Position numbers and translations under genes: made by a program. A stretch of 64,000 bases of DNA from Voacanga thouarsii (lineage: Eukaryota > Streptophyta > Magnoliopsida > Gentianales > Apocynaceae), in the NCBI GenBank assembly GCA_026120185.1, contig JANUWF010001193.1:2292291-2356290 (forward strand), read 5' to 3'. Below are positions 1-10,930 of the stretch, one piece after another. The notes beneath the pieces are model-generated. The model ran no database searches, was not told the DNA's origin, and saw only the letters and a list, made by a program, of their open reading frames with translations. Positions within the stretch are counted from its first letter, which is position 1; every line of letters begins with the position of its first letter.

Positions 1-811
1 AAGGTCAAAGAAATCAAACAAGCAATCTACGCACAATTGTATAACAAACACCATGAAGGCAACAATTTACTATGACCAAATCACTGTAACCTAATAGAGA
101 TTGTACGGCTAAGGTCATTCGTGAGAGAGCAAAAATGAAAACCAAAAGATTTAATCTTGAAAGAAGAGTGTCCTGCAGATGTTAATCACATAAGTTGCCA
201 TGCTACTAAATGTCTGCTAAAGCATAAATATTTACTGAATATGTACTTTCAAATGCAATCATAGGTCCAATTCTCAATTTCTATGACATCCAGGGGGAAG
301 ATCAATGTAGGATAAGTGGACACAGCACATTCACAGATCATATAGATGTGTTGAAAACTGCAAGACATGGACCAACAAGTTTGTGTTAAATTTCTCAGAA
401 AGAACATAACCTCAAGCTATCTTGTATGCTTTTTTAAAACCATCCATGGAACTCTAACAGTAATTCAACTAAATGATCTTCAAAGAATCAGCATTATTCT
501 GCCTCTTATGTTTGTGAAAAGCAAGAATGTCTGCTAAGCTACATGAATCCTGAATATGCAGAAAAATCAGTTTCTGATCTTTGTTGTTAACCAAAACTGA
601 AGAAAACTCGATTATCAACTGCTATCAACTGAATACAAAGTATATGAAGGATATGACCCGCAGTGACATATACCCAAACAACCGAATCATTAAATCTGTC
701 AATTCCTTTCAGAAACCTGCAGCAAAAAGTAATCACAGAATCATTGATTTTATCGACCAAAAAGAAGAAAATAACACCTCATACGTAGAAAAGAGAACAA
801 AATAAGCTTAC
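1..811 (-). other. Probable intron of the TRAPPC2 gene
   Basis: No exon of the flanking TRAPPC2 gene and no other coding sequence could be recognised here. The stretch begins, read on the minus strand, with a GT donor directly after exon 2 of that gene. It is best read as the start of a long intron whose acceptor lies left of the window. Short open frames here show no family resemblance. Confidence 0.5.
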
Positions 812-1189
812 ATAGCGCTAGTAGTCCACGCCTGATCCTGGACAATGTCCAATGCAGCATGTAACACGAACTGGTGCTGATGGGCTTCCTCCTCTTTCTG
901 CAAACATTCAAATTGCGATCTAATTAGAATAAATCTCAATTCATTTACAATTGTCAAATAATGCTTAGAACCCCCAAACCAAAAAAAAAAAAAAAAAATC
1001 AAAACTTTGTTCCATTGATCTCATTATTAGCTGACCAGAAGATGAAAAACACAGCAATCCTCCAATATTTTGGCCGTGAAAAAATGCCAATAAAGGGAAA
1101 AGAAATACTCTGGCAGAAGCGCCGACTTCAGCTTCATAGATTGGGACGTCATTTTTGCTCACAATCATAAAGCATGCCGTGGTTGCCAT
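812..1189 (-). CDS. TRAPPC2: TRAPP complex subunit 2 (sedlin/TRS20), 5' part only
   Basis: This is a small longin-fold subunit of the TRAPP tethering complex, which acts in ER-Golgi vesicle traffic. Two exons are visible: exon 1 at 1189-1109 (27 codons, starting MATTACFM and containing PIYEAEVG) and exon 2 at 897-812 (EEEAHQHQFVLHAALDIVQD, then AWTTSAM). Donor GTATTT follows exon 1, TTTGCAG precedes exon 2, and GTAAGC follows it. Both peptides match the conserved N-terminal half of plant sedlin as I know the family. The frame stays open upstream of the chosen ATG, but family proteins begin at this Met. The remaining half (expected to start FLKAVDRFND) is not in the window, so the gene continues past the left edge. 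Its 5' UTR probably reaches to about 1400. No defect is seen in the visible part. Confidence 0.88.
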
Positions 1190-1621
1190 ATCTACTTTCT
1201 TCTCCTTTAAATGTGGATCTCCGGTCACCACTTGTTGTGATTTGAGTATATCCCGCCGGCTCTGCAGACGATCGCCAGAATAGATTCCGATGTACAGAGC
1301 CGAGTTCCACCGGAAAATACAGAAAGTGCAACAACTGTGTATAAATGTCGCTGTGCCTTTACCGGCGGACTAAGGTGGAATGTCAGATACGAGGCGACGT
1401 CGTACATTTCACCACTTCACCGTTGAAGGGGCCACAATTTTTAAAAAGCGTATGTTTGAAAAGCGTGGAAGTATCCATTGCGCTTTTGCACAAATAGCCA
1501 GAAAACGGAGTATGCACGGAGCTCCAAATGGACCAAAAGTTGAAATTCCATGCATGTATACAATCCACTCCAAAATATTCACGTAGATCTCATCCTTTGT
1601 AAATTATATTATAAAATATTA

Positions 1622-1935
1622 TATTCCTTTTATTTTAAAATATTTATTTTAAAAATTTTTTATTTTATTTTAAAATAAATATTTACGTACATATTTTTAT
1701 AATTAATAATTAATTTCTTCCTATTTTACACTTCATTTATTCTAAATCAATTATACAACTTTACAATATTCTTTTTCTTCCTACTTCTTAAGAATTTTTA
1801 CCAACTAATTAGCTATCGTATTTTTAATATGAATAGAATAAAAATTTTATCTAAATTATAATATTATTTTCAACCATCTTAATCTATGTATAAAGAGTTT
1901 CATAAATAAATATTTATATAAAATATTTTATTAAT
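1622..1935. mobile_element. Decayed Stowaway-like MITE, related to the copy at 40732
   Basis: The internal sequence, including TTTATTCTAA, TACTTCTT.AGAATTTT.ACCAA, TATTTTTAATATG and TAGAATAA.AA.TTTATCTAAATT, aligns through most of its length with the intact element at 40732-41037. The terminal inverted repeats have drifted (TATTCCTTTTATTTTAAAATA instead of TACTCCATCCGTTTCAAAATA). The ends are therefore approximate. Confidence 0.65.
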
Positions 1936-2532
1936 AAATATTTTAAAACAAAAATAACATTACTTTACACGTATAATAATCAATATATATATAGTATAAG
2001 TTTTTAAATATAATAATCATATACTGCCACAACCTAATGGAAGAGTCCACAGGCAAAAACTTAGAGCCCCTCCCCACGGACCACATTTAATTAGATCTTA
2101 CAAGAAATGCAGCTAAGGGGTAGGGTGACTGGTGAGCTCTCATTAATGATACCATATTATTGCAGCATAGGGCATGTTTGCATTAATGCATGCAACCTAA
2201 ATCAAATCTGTGTAGTTATAATGGAGAATTTGCTTCGCTGTCTTCCATGCTTCATGCTTCATATGAATCCTTTTTCCTTAGTTCAGATATATTAATTAAA
2301 TAGCGAGGATATTAAATAAATCATTAAATATGTCTCAATACATTAGTTCGAAATCAATTTTAATTGAAAGGACAACCGAATAATAAGATTTGATTTTATA
2401 AGTATCAACTCATAACACAAACCTACTAAGAAAGTACAAATTGAGCAATGACTCGGGGGTTATGAATCCTTTTCTTGAGCAACACCCCCCTTCACCAACA
2501 CCCCCCCCTCCTACATATATGTGTGTGTAATA
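1936..2532. other. Intergenic, no feature seen
   Basis: Mixed AT-rich DNA with a C-rich patch near 2485-2510. No coding similarity, RNA gene or repeat was recognised. Confidence 0.5.
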
Positions 2533-2802
2533 TTCGTTTGACGAATTTAGTCCCTTAACTTTTTTAATTTGAGAAGTTTGGTCCTTAATTTTTATTTTTA
2601 AATTTTTAAGTCTCTCATCTTTTTTCGATTGAATTATTAAGTCCCTCTATCTACCTTATGGCGGTCAACGCTAATCAACATTTATTTTGTGGGGTATTTT
2701 TAGAAGAGAACAATTTTAGGAACTAAAAATGTTAAACAAAAAAAAGTTTAGGGACCAAATTTGTTAAACAAAAAAAATTTAGAAATTAAATTCATCAATT
2801 TG
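2533..2802 (+). mobile_element. Foldback/MITE-like element, copy 1
   Basis: The two ends are long imperfect inverted repeats. The left end contains GACGAATTTAGTCCCTTAAC, and the reverse complement of the right end contains GATGAATTTAATTTCTAAAT. In both arms this is followed by a second block (AAGTTTGGTCC and AAATTTGGTCCCTAAA). The same sequence occurs inverted at 3883-4118. Both copies abut a (TA)n tract, so the target-site duplication cannot be read. No coding capacity. Confidence 0.6.

Positions 2803-2806
<4 letters not shown>

Positions 2807-2833
<27 letters not shown>
2807..2833. repeat. (TA)n microsatellite
   Basis: About 13 uninterrupted TA units immediately flanking foldback copy 1. 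Confidence 0.9.
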
Positions 2834-2837
<4 letters not shown>

Positions 2838-3843
2838 TTTGAAAATTTTTTAAATATATTTTCCATCTTCTACTTTCACCCATTCAAAAATAATAATAAT
2901 ATAATTTTAAAACTTAAATAATATCAACCCTCGAATAATGTCTATTTTATATTTATAAAAAAATTGATTACTAAGTAAACAATTACTTATGTTTCCATGA
3001 AATTTAAATTAGTTTGCTCTATTCGACAAGGCACAAAAAATCCATCCTAACTCTTAGATCACTATTCTAGATCACTCATATGTGCAAGAGATAAGTAGTG
3101 TTTTTTCTTTCTTTTTTTTCTTTTTATGGAAAAAGAAAAAAGATTATAAATTGACTACCTTCTTAGATGTGCTACAAATTATGAAGATTATTTTTTAATA
3201 TCTTGAAAGTATAGAAATGAACCTTTATTTTTGAATGAATGGAATATATAATTAAATTATTAACTTTTTAGGTATTTTTATGAAAAGAACAAATATTTTG
3301 GGATGATAAAAAATAACAAATACACTATAATATGAGGCAAATATAATGAAAATTAATAATTGTATAAAGAAATTAATATTTGGTTATTTTTTTATCTGTA
3401 AAACTTGCAAAATAAATATTTGAGGCTAAAGCTCCCCTCCCCCTCACCCCACTCTCCCCTGTAGGGTATTTTGTGTCAATTTGAAAAAGATGATATTTTT
3501 GTATTCATCTTATTAAAATTTAAATATTTTATTTTTACTTGATATGTAAATTTAAGAAAATATTTTACTATAAGTAGTTATTATATTATCATTATTAATT
3601 TAAAGAATTAGTGATGAGATATATAAGTTAATAAAACTTATATTTTTATATATAAATATAGATATTTAATTATAATAAAAATATTTTTAATATATAAAAA
3701 GATAAAAATATAAATTAAAATTCAAAACAATCATATTATGACTCTAGTGTTTGAGATTATCTCATTAAAAAAAATAAGATAAAGATTGTAATATATTTAT
3801 TATTTTTTGTTGTTCCAAAATATATTTAAATAATCTTAAAAAA

Positions 3844-3846
<3 letters not shown>
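2834..3846. other. AT-rich intergenic, no feature seen
   Basis: Very AT-rich DNA with a short C-rich patch at about 3430-3465. No gene or known repeat was recognised. Confidence 0.5.

Positions 3847-3882
<36 letters not shown>
3847..3882. repeat. (TA)n microsatellite
   Basis: About 18 TA units ending at the edge of foldback copy 2. Confidence 0.9.
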
Positions 3883-3885
<3 letters not shown>

Positions 3886-4118
3886 AAATTGACATATTTA
3901 ATTCATAAATTTTTTTCGTTTGATAAGTTTAATTTCTAGAACTTTTTTTTTAAATGTCCTTCAAAATAAACTTTGACTAAAATTGACTGTCACTCGATAA
4001 ACGGAGAAACTTAATAATTCATTTTAAAAAATAAAAGATTTAAAATTTAAAAATAAAAATTAAGAACTAAACTTGTCAAATTAAAAGATAAAATTAAATG
4101 ATTAAATTCGCTAATTTA
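3883..4118 (-). mobile_element. Foldback/MITE-like element, copy 2 (inverted)
   Basis: The reverse complement aligns with 2533-2802 over most of its length. Shared stretches include GAATTTAAT, the run CTTAATTTTTATTTTTAAATTTT and GAATTATTAAGT, then a TTAGTCAAAG-type centre and an ATTAAACTTATCAAA arm. It is more diverged than copy 1 and lies 1.1 kb away in opposite orientation. Confidence 0.55.
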
Positions 4119-5704
4119 CCCATTCTTTTAAAAAAATATACAATATTTTGACAGATTTGATTATTATAGAAAATCCTGGTTTCTTCTCCCGTGGAGACCC
4201 GGCAACAGTGTGAGCCTTCAGTAGAATTTGGCCCATAAAGAAGTCCGAAGTCCCATACTAAGGATACACAGTTAATAAATAATAATGTGACCCGTGGGCC
4301 GTTAAAAAGGCCCGACTACTGAATGCAAACCTGTGTCGAGGGTTCCCAGAGTGGTCAAACTGTAGGATTTAAAGGGACCCGACAATAACTAACCAATGGT
4401 TTGTATCATTCGAAAATTATTCGGTGGGGCCAATTGGATTAGCTGTTCCGTAGAAAACTCTCCCTCATCAAATCATCTTCTGTTCATCAAAAAGGCTTGA
4501 AAAGCCATATCAACACAGGAACTCCTCCCCAGCAGCAAAGCTATCCCCACCAAATCAAGAGCTTCCCAGACCACCCTCCCCTCTCTTCTCTTTCCAGCTC
4601 CCTAGTCAATGCCCAAACTTCACATCCTCCGCAAATACAACCTTTTCTAACAGTAGTTCAAGGAATCAAAATGCACCAAAAACATAAATTAGTTGTCTAT
4701 TGCAAGACATGTTGTCCTTGAGGAAATAACCTAAGGTCGAGTAGCTAACTCTAGTATCAAAAGACTAGGAATAGGTTTAGAGTCATTTCAAAGATTAGAA
4801 AGTTTTTGCTGATCACATTGGCTGCAGCACAATGCAACAGGATGAATATAAAGAGAAAGATCAGGAAGGATGTAGAAAGTATGCGGGTTAAAAGATCACA
4901 ATTTTCCAGGGGTAAAGGTTTTCGACAGTCCCCTAAAGCGCAAGAACAAGTATTTTTCACCAAAATCCAACATCTTGAAATCTGAAGGTTTAGCTTAGCT
5001 TACTAGTAATTACTTGCTATCAAACAATGGTGTGTTTTTTTCTAAACAAGGTCAAAGCCGCACGAAAAGTCTAAGCAACAACTGAAATTCCACTGGCCGA
5101 CAATGTGTTCCTGCCTCCAAGAAATCTTTCTACATTCTAGTGTATTAAACAACTTACAAGACATAGTCCATTGCCAACCTGTCCTACATTGAAAAACTTT
5201 CTCAATTGATTAATTCGTTCTTTTGAGGAAACAACCAAAGACTTCCCACACCCGGTCTCTATCTATGATTCTAAATTAAAACTCAGTGCAACATGTAGGA
5301 ATACGTTTGTGTCACATGACTGGGAGAAAAGCATGGCAGGATGGATGCAAATAAAGATGTCCTGCATTATATGCATTGCCAAGAATGTAAAGCATACAAA
5401 GTAATCAAAATCATAGACACATTTCAAGGCAAAATTCGCACCAACTCTTGCCGAATTCAATTCCCATTCCCAATCAAGAAGGATATCACTGATTCATCAC
5501 ATGGGTATGGCAAGATGTCGAAATCAGATTATGTAGGGAACATATAATTGTAAAGCAATCCAAGAACAATAAGGAATAGCAAAGACACCACATGGTCCGA
5601 TTGGCAATATTAGATAAATAAATGCCAACATATTAATAGAACAAGAGGATGGGAATTCATCAAGGACTGGTGCCCGCACTCACGAGACACACAGTTCGGT
5701 AGAC
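4119..5704. other. Intergenic / 3' flank of CYCD3
   Basis: Base composition is more balanced than in the surrounding deserts, and the part next to 5705 probably contains the cyclin 3' UTR. I recognise no protein family in the short open frames and no RNA gene. A transcribed non-coding function is possible but not shown. Confidence 0.4.
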
Positions 5705-7120
5705 CTATGCTATCATTAGCTTATCTTCAACTCTGCTCCTCTTGAACAGCGGCGTTGAAGATGTTGTAACCGATAATCCCACATCCCAGGAATCATTCGA
5801 GCTGTCACAGCTAAAATATGAATCAATGACACCATTTGGACTGCCAGGGAGGGAGTGAAATTTGCGCTTGAGTGTTTCGTTATGTTTAAGGCCCTCATCA
5901 TCCATCAGCTCTAGAATGAGCTGGTAGCAGTCATTTACCTTTTCCTGAAATTTTTAAAAATCAAGACAGAACAACTCAGATTGAATTGAAATTAGGATCT
6001 TCTAATTGGTGGATCAGAAGAAAAACAAGGATCAACTTCGAAAGCTAACCTTGCTGACTTTTAGTGCATCCATGACCTGATACTGATATTGCATTACTTC
6101 ACAAGGTTCAAAATCTTTGATCGCAAACAACATTGTCCCAGCAGCAATTACTGATGGAAGATAATGCACAAACCTAGAGTCTGTAAATGAATTAACATCA
6201 TCTGATTAGGTGACAAACAATTACATGTAATAGAGAATTTTTTGGATTTGATGCTAGTCATATATTGCAAGTATATCATCTGCTTACCAGTAATAATGCA
6301 GAGAAGAAGCTGCTCACACCTGTTTAGAACCTCCAAGTTTAGATTGGTCATCAACCTAAGTCTCCTGATAATGTGGTCAAAGAATGATAGGGGCGTCACT
6401 AACTTCATCTTCCATTGTAGAGAAGACAGCACCAATAGTTCCATTCTTTGAATAGTCTTTGCCTCAAACACAAATTTAGAATCTTCGACCTAAAACCCAA
6501 AGAAGAACCAACACCAAGGATGCAATAAATTCCTCAAGACAAGGTAATATGACAATGAGTCAAGTAAACCATAAAGGCTATTATCATTTTATGACAAAAA
6601 GCAGATTTCGAAAGTAGCATACTTGGAGGTCTAAGAGAAGAGGCACTTGGACCTCCTCCATCTTGGCAGCTATGGAAAGACAAGCCACAGCAGCCAGTTG
6701 ACTCATCCATGGCTTGTCCCTCTGAAAGCAAATGCTTGATATGAATCTATCATAGTAGTTCACAGCTAAAACAGCAGTGTTGGGCGTGAAGCCGTAATGG
6801 GCAATGACCTTTAACATCCATTGAACAGCATCTTTTCTAACCACCATCAAAGACTCATCTGAGACCAGGTTATCACAACCCATATAGGTCTCTTTCTCTT
6901 TAGATAAAAGAGTGACAAGCTCATCATCTTCCCAGAAGAGGTCATTTTCTAATAAAGTAAAATGCTTTTTATGAGTTTCATCCCAGTTCTCACTTTCTTC
7001 TCCAAAAGCAAACCCACCCTCGAAAACTTCATCAAAACGCTCTTCTTCACAGTAGAGGCCATCAAAGATTGGATTTTTAAGCTGGATTTCTTGTTCTTGT
7101 GAATGAAAAAGTGCAACCAT
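5705..7120 (-). CDS. CYCD3: D3-type cyclin (CYCD3), four exons, 356 aa
   Basis: A G1/S cyclin that partners CDKA and binds retinoblastoma-related protein in the nucleus. Exons: 7120-6623, 6489-6288, 6180-6050 and 5944-5705. They sum to 1071 nt in one frame with GT/AG borders throughout. The Rb-binding LxCxE motif is present as LYCEE at residues 22-26. The cyclin N box follows at about 80-175 ([42 protein letters not shown]), and the C box at about 180-285 ([16 protein letters not shown], then [20 protein letters not shown]). The C-terminal tail is Ser/Thr-rich, as expected for turnover control. The start is the ATG giving MVALFHSQ, because the open frame upstream of it begins only with a GTG. 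Length fits the family (about 350-390 aa). It looks intact; the exact CYCD3 paralogue is not assignable here. Confidence 0.92.
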
Positions 7121-8315
7121 CTTCTTCTGAGAAGAAGACACTGAAGCATCTGCTCATTATCTTCAGGAGAAGCAAAAACCAAATCTTGGACCCAGAAACA
7201 TATCTACTGCTTCTGTTTCCTTCTCCCTCTTTCAGTACTAGACAGAGGGAAGAGAGATAGAGAGCGTTGGGAAGAGGGGGCTACTAAAGAAGTAAGCACA
7301 GGGGGATTTTATCTGTAGATAGCTTTCACGCCTGTCCTTTTTCCCTGCGCCTCTCTGCGATGACTTTTCTTTTTCCTTTTTATTTTTAGATTTCAAGACT
7401 TCAAAGTGATTCAGTGGTTTTGGCGCTCATGGAAAAATGGAATGCGAGTTCGGCTGCTCTCTGCAAAATTATTAGGGTAAACGGGGTAGCCCAAAACCCC
7501 ATTGGTTTTTTCTTTTCTTTTTTCTTTTTTCCTTTGACGCAGGGAAGAGAAAACAAGGCCGAGCCACAAAGTTATAGGATAAAATAAAATAAAATATTAT
7601 AAAATTTAAAGAAATTATAAGATAAAAAGATAAATTTTACTATAAAATGTTTTACAAAAATTTTCAATTTTTTTAAAAAGTAAATAGTAGAAAATTTTCA
7701 AAGATCAAAGGGGCCAAGATCCGCACCTGCGCCCTTTCAAATCAATCCTTGAAGAGGAAAGAGATATGACACATTCCAGTAGGATATATAAATTGAACAA
7801 AGATTTCAGATTTAGCGTGTGTATATATATATATATTCTTCTATTATTTTATATAATTTAATTTTTTAACTTTTTATATTTTATTTCATAATATTTAATT
7901 TTTTACATATTTTTGTATAGCAATAATTAATATTTATTTAAGTTTAATGAAATTATATTTAATAAAAAATTAAAAAATCTCATAAATAATTAGTCATTCT
8001 TGTATTTATTATAAATAAATTTAAAAATATAAAAAAATATACTTATTAATTTTAACATTCTTAATTTATGTATAAATAACCAAATAACATAAAAATAAGG
8101 GAATGTATTCTAAAATTTTAATATACTCTAAATTTCTTCTCTCTCATATTATTTAAATGAGATTAACTTATTCGGAAATAAATTATTTAATATGTTTATA
8201 AAATAGATAGTTATTAAATGAGAATAAATTTAGAATATTAAATTTTAATTTCTTAAAAAACATATAATTTGATACATTAAATTAAAAACGTAACAAATAA
8301 TTAAATACGGAATGA

Positions 8316-8352
<37 letters not shown>

Positions 8353-9001
8353 CAAGATTCCTTTCTTAGTTGTAACTGAAACGTCACTTAAGGATCAATA
8401 AAGAAATATATGGTAAATTAGATTTTTTATAATTTATATTTATTAAAAATATATAATTTATTAATAAAAGATTTTAATACAATACGTTATAATTATTTAT
8501 AATTATAAGTGAATCAAACATAAAATTATTATTTTTATAGAAGCATTATTTTCCCTTTTTTTATAAATTTTATCTCAATAAAAATTGACATTATTATCCC
8601 GAGTTACGAGGTCAAGCTTAAGGCAAGGAGTAGCGGTGGGAAGTAAAGAAGTCCAAAAGTCTTATGATATATTTTAGGGCAAAAGATTACTCCAAACGAT
8701 GACTTTAGCACAATAGTTTACAGTCTTATATGGGTAAATATGTAAGTATGCCTATAGACTATAGTATTGGGAAGATGCCACGAACAAAAGGGCGAAATAA
8801 AAATTGGTTTTTGCAAAGAAACACAAAAACAGTAACGCCAGTCTAACGGCAGGATGTGCTCTCGGTATTAGTATTCAAATTGAGACAGCTCATTAGGCGT
8901 TAGGACATCATCGGTCACTGTTACAAAAATTTAAGAAAAATAAAAGTTAAGATATCAAATTAATAGGAAAGTAAAATTTTGATAACAATACAAATCTCAT
9001 A
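7121..9001. other. Upstream region of CYCD3 and AT-rich desert
   Basis: The first few hundred bases (to about 7500) are presumably the 5' UTR and promoter of the cyclin, with a CT/GA-rich tract at 7205-7290 typical of plant leaders. The remainder is AT-rich, with no gene recognised. Confidence 0.45.
8317..8349. repeat. (TA)n microsatellite
   Basis: About 16 TA units in AT-rich intergenic DNA. Confidence 0.9.
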
Positions 9002-9297
9002 CTATTATATAATTCTTACGTTTTACAATATAAGTCGTTTTAGACTTAAATTTTTTTTCACAATATAAGTCATTTTACAAAATTTTATAAAAATTTATTA
9101 CTTTTTTCTAATTATATCCCTCCCTACAATCTTTTTCTTTCCACTAATTATAATTCAACTCTCTCCAATTATCAAAGTAGATAAAGACTTAATTATGAAT
9201 ATTTTTTTAAGTTTAATTTTATAATTATTTAAAATTTATACATCCTTAATTTTTATACATAAGTTTAAAACGATTTATATTATGAAACAAAGATAGT
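9002..9297. mobile_element. Decayed Stowaway-like MITE, 18975 family
   Basis: The left end carries ACAATATAAGTCGTTTTAGA with a second nearby ATATAAGTCATTTTAC. The right end, reverse-complemented, reads TTTCATAATATAAATCGTTT. The doubled ATATAAGTCGTTT motif matches the clean element at 18975-19233. Ends are eroded. Confidence 0.55.
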
Positions 9298-9574
9298 ATC
9301 ATTTTTGTATATATTATTAACACAAGTACTCCTATATATATATATATATATAGTGTAATAATGGTAGAAACAAGGAAATTAGCTCAGGCAATTATTAGCA
9401 AAAGTTATTGCTATAATTGTTTCCACAAGTCGGCCAAGAAATGCAGTCGGCCTCCCATTAGCATCACTATTGCATTAATCATTGTCGAGAACTATATGCA
9501 GTTGCAACTTTATTACTATCATCAATTCCATATGCCTCGTTGCCTGGGTGATCTATCTATCACCCTTACAAAAT

Positions 9575-9606
<32 letters not shown>
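9575..9606 (+). repeat. (AGC)n trinucleotide microsatellite
   Basis: Ten to eleven AGC units, uninterrupted. It is not inside a recognised exon. Confidence 0.9.
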
Positions 9607-9609
<3 letters not shown>

Positions 9610-10184
9610 GATTGATTTTTTAATAATGAATTAAAGTGGGTCAAATTGGAAACCACTCCTGCTATTTAATTACTTGTCACCCTTCATCAAACTATTAGTT
9701 TTGTACCACAAGAAAAATGATCAAACACTTTTATACCACAATCATTTTAGCCCCAGATTAGGAAGCATGATCATGTCATCAACACTTACCATCTTTTTTC
9801 ATATCATGAATAGGTCGAAAGCATGTAATTTGTAGAACAACATCAAATTCAAAACCATTCTGCTATATTGTACTATTTTATTCTTATTTTTTAACAAATC
9901 CTTTATTATTACGAGAAAAGAAAAAAATAATTAGATATATATTATCTCAGAAACGTCATAATTCAATCGGGTCAATTGATAGAAACGAAATAAGAAGGTA
10001 AGGATTGGAGAGGCAAATTATGTAAAAATATATGTAATAGTATAATGGTATGACTTCTAAACAAATTTTGGGGGTGAAGGATAAAATTTAAAAGAATTAT
10101 ACTCAAAATTTTTAATATTTTTAAATAAAATTTTGTAATTTAAAAAAAAAAAACTGAGGGGGCCGACGCCACCCCCCTAATAGG
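9607..10184. other. Intergenic, no feature seen
   Basis: AT-rich, with a poly-A tract near 10140 just before the tandem array begins. Nothing was recognised. Confidence 0.45.
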
Positions 10185-10930
10185 AATGGCGAATCTCTTG
10201 TCATGTTCTAATCAAAGAAATTTATTGGCTAACACTGCACCACGAACACCCCTACTACTCCTGTCCTAGAGCCCAGTAGAAGATATAATATCGTTAGTGA
10301 ATCTATTATTATGTTCCAATCCAAGACACTTATTAAGTAATGCTCTATCACGAGCGCTCCTAACACCTTTGCCTATTGACTAACACCCCATCACAACTGA
10401 CTCCACTACATTTGCATGTTCAATCCGAGAAACTTATTAGCTAATGCCTTATCATGAGTGCCCCAGCCACCCCTGTCTTGGAGTCCTGTGGAAAAGGTAA
10501 ATTGTTGGTGAATCTCTTAATATGTTTCAATTCGAGAAACTTATTGAGTAATGCCCCATCACAAGTGCCCCCACCATACCTATCATAGGGGCCTATGGAA
10601 GAGGTAAATCACTAGCAAATCTCTTGTTATGTTCCAATTTGAAAAACTTATTGAGTAATGCCTCTTAGACCATCCCTATCCTAGGGTCTTGTGGAAGAGA
10701 TAAATCGCTAGTGAATCTCTTGTTATATTCCAATCCGAGAGACTTATTAGGTAATGTCTCCCGTAGAAGAGGTAAATCACCGGCGAATCTCCACCCCTCT
10801 TGTTATGTTCGAATCTAAGAAATTTATTAGGTAACACCGTCTGCACCATCTCTTTCCTAGGCCATGTGGAAGAAGTAAATCGCTAGCTAATCTCTTGTTA
10901 TGTTCCAATCCAAGAAACTTATTAGGTAAC
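10185..10930 (+). repeat. Tandem repeat array, left segment (about 8 units)
   Basis: About eight diverged units, roughly 90-115 bp each, share the core GAATCTCTTGTTATGTTCCA, then ATCCGAGAAACTTATT and GGTAATGCC. The linker is more variable, with words such as GTGGAAGAGGTAAATCGCTA and CACCATCCCTGTCCTAGGG. The array resumes at 12894 after the inserted LTR. I know of no named family for it. Confidence 0.85.

Noticed and set aside
7121..7141. Extension of the cyclin start to MSSSQKK
   Set aside because: The upstream codon is GTG, not ATG.
9361..9576. 71-aa frame with Cys pair resembling a zinc knuckle
   Set aside because: Only a CYNC-like word is present. The rest of a CCHC knuckle and any gag context are missing.
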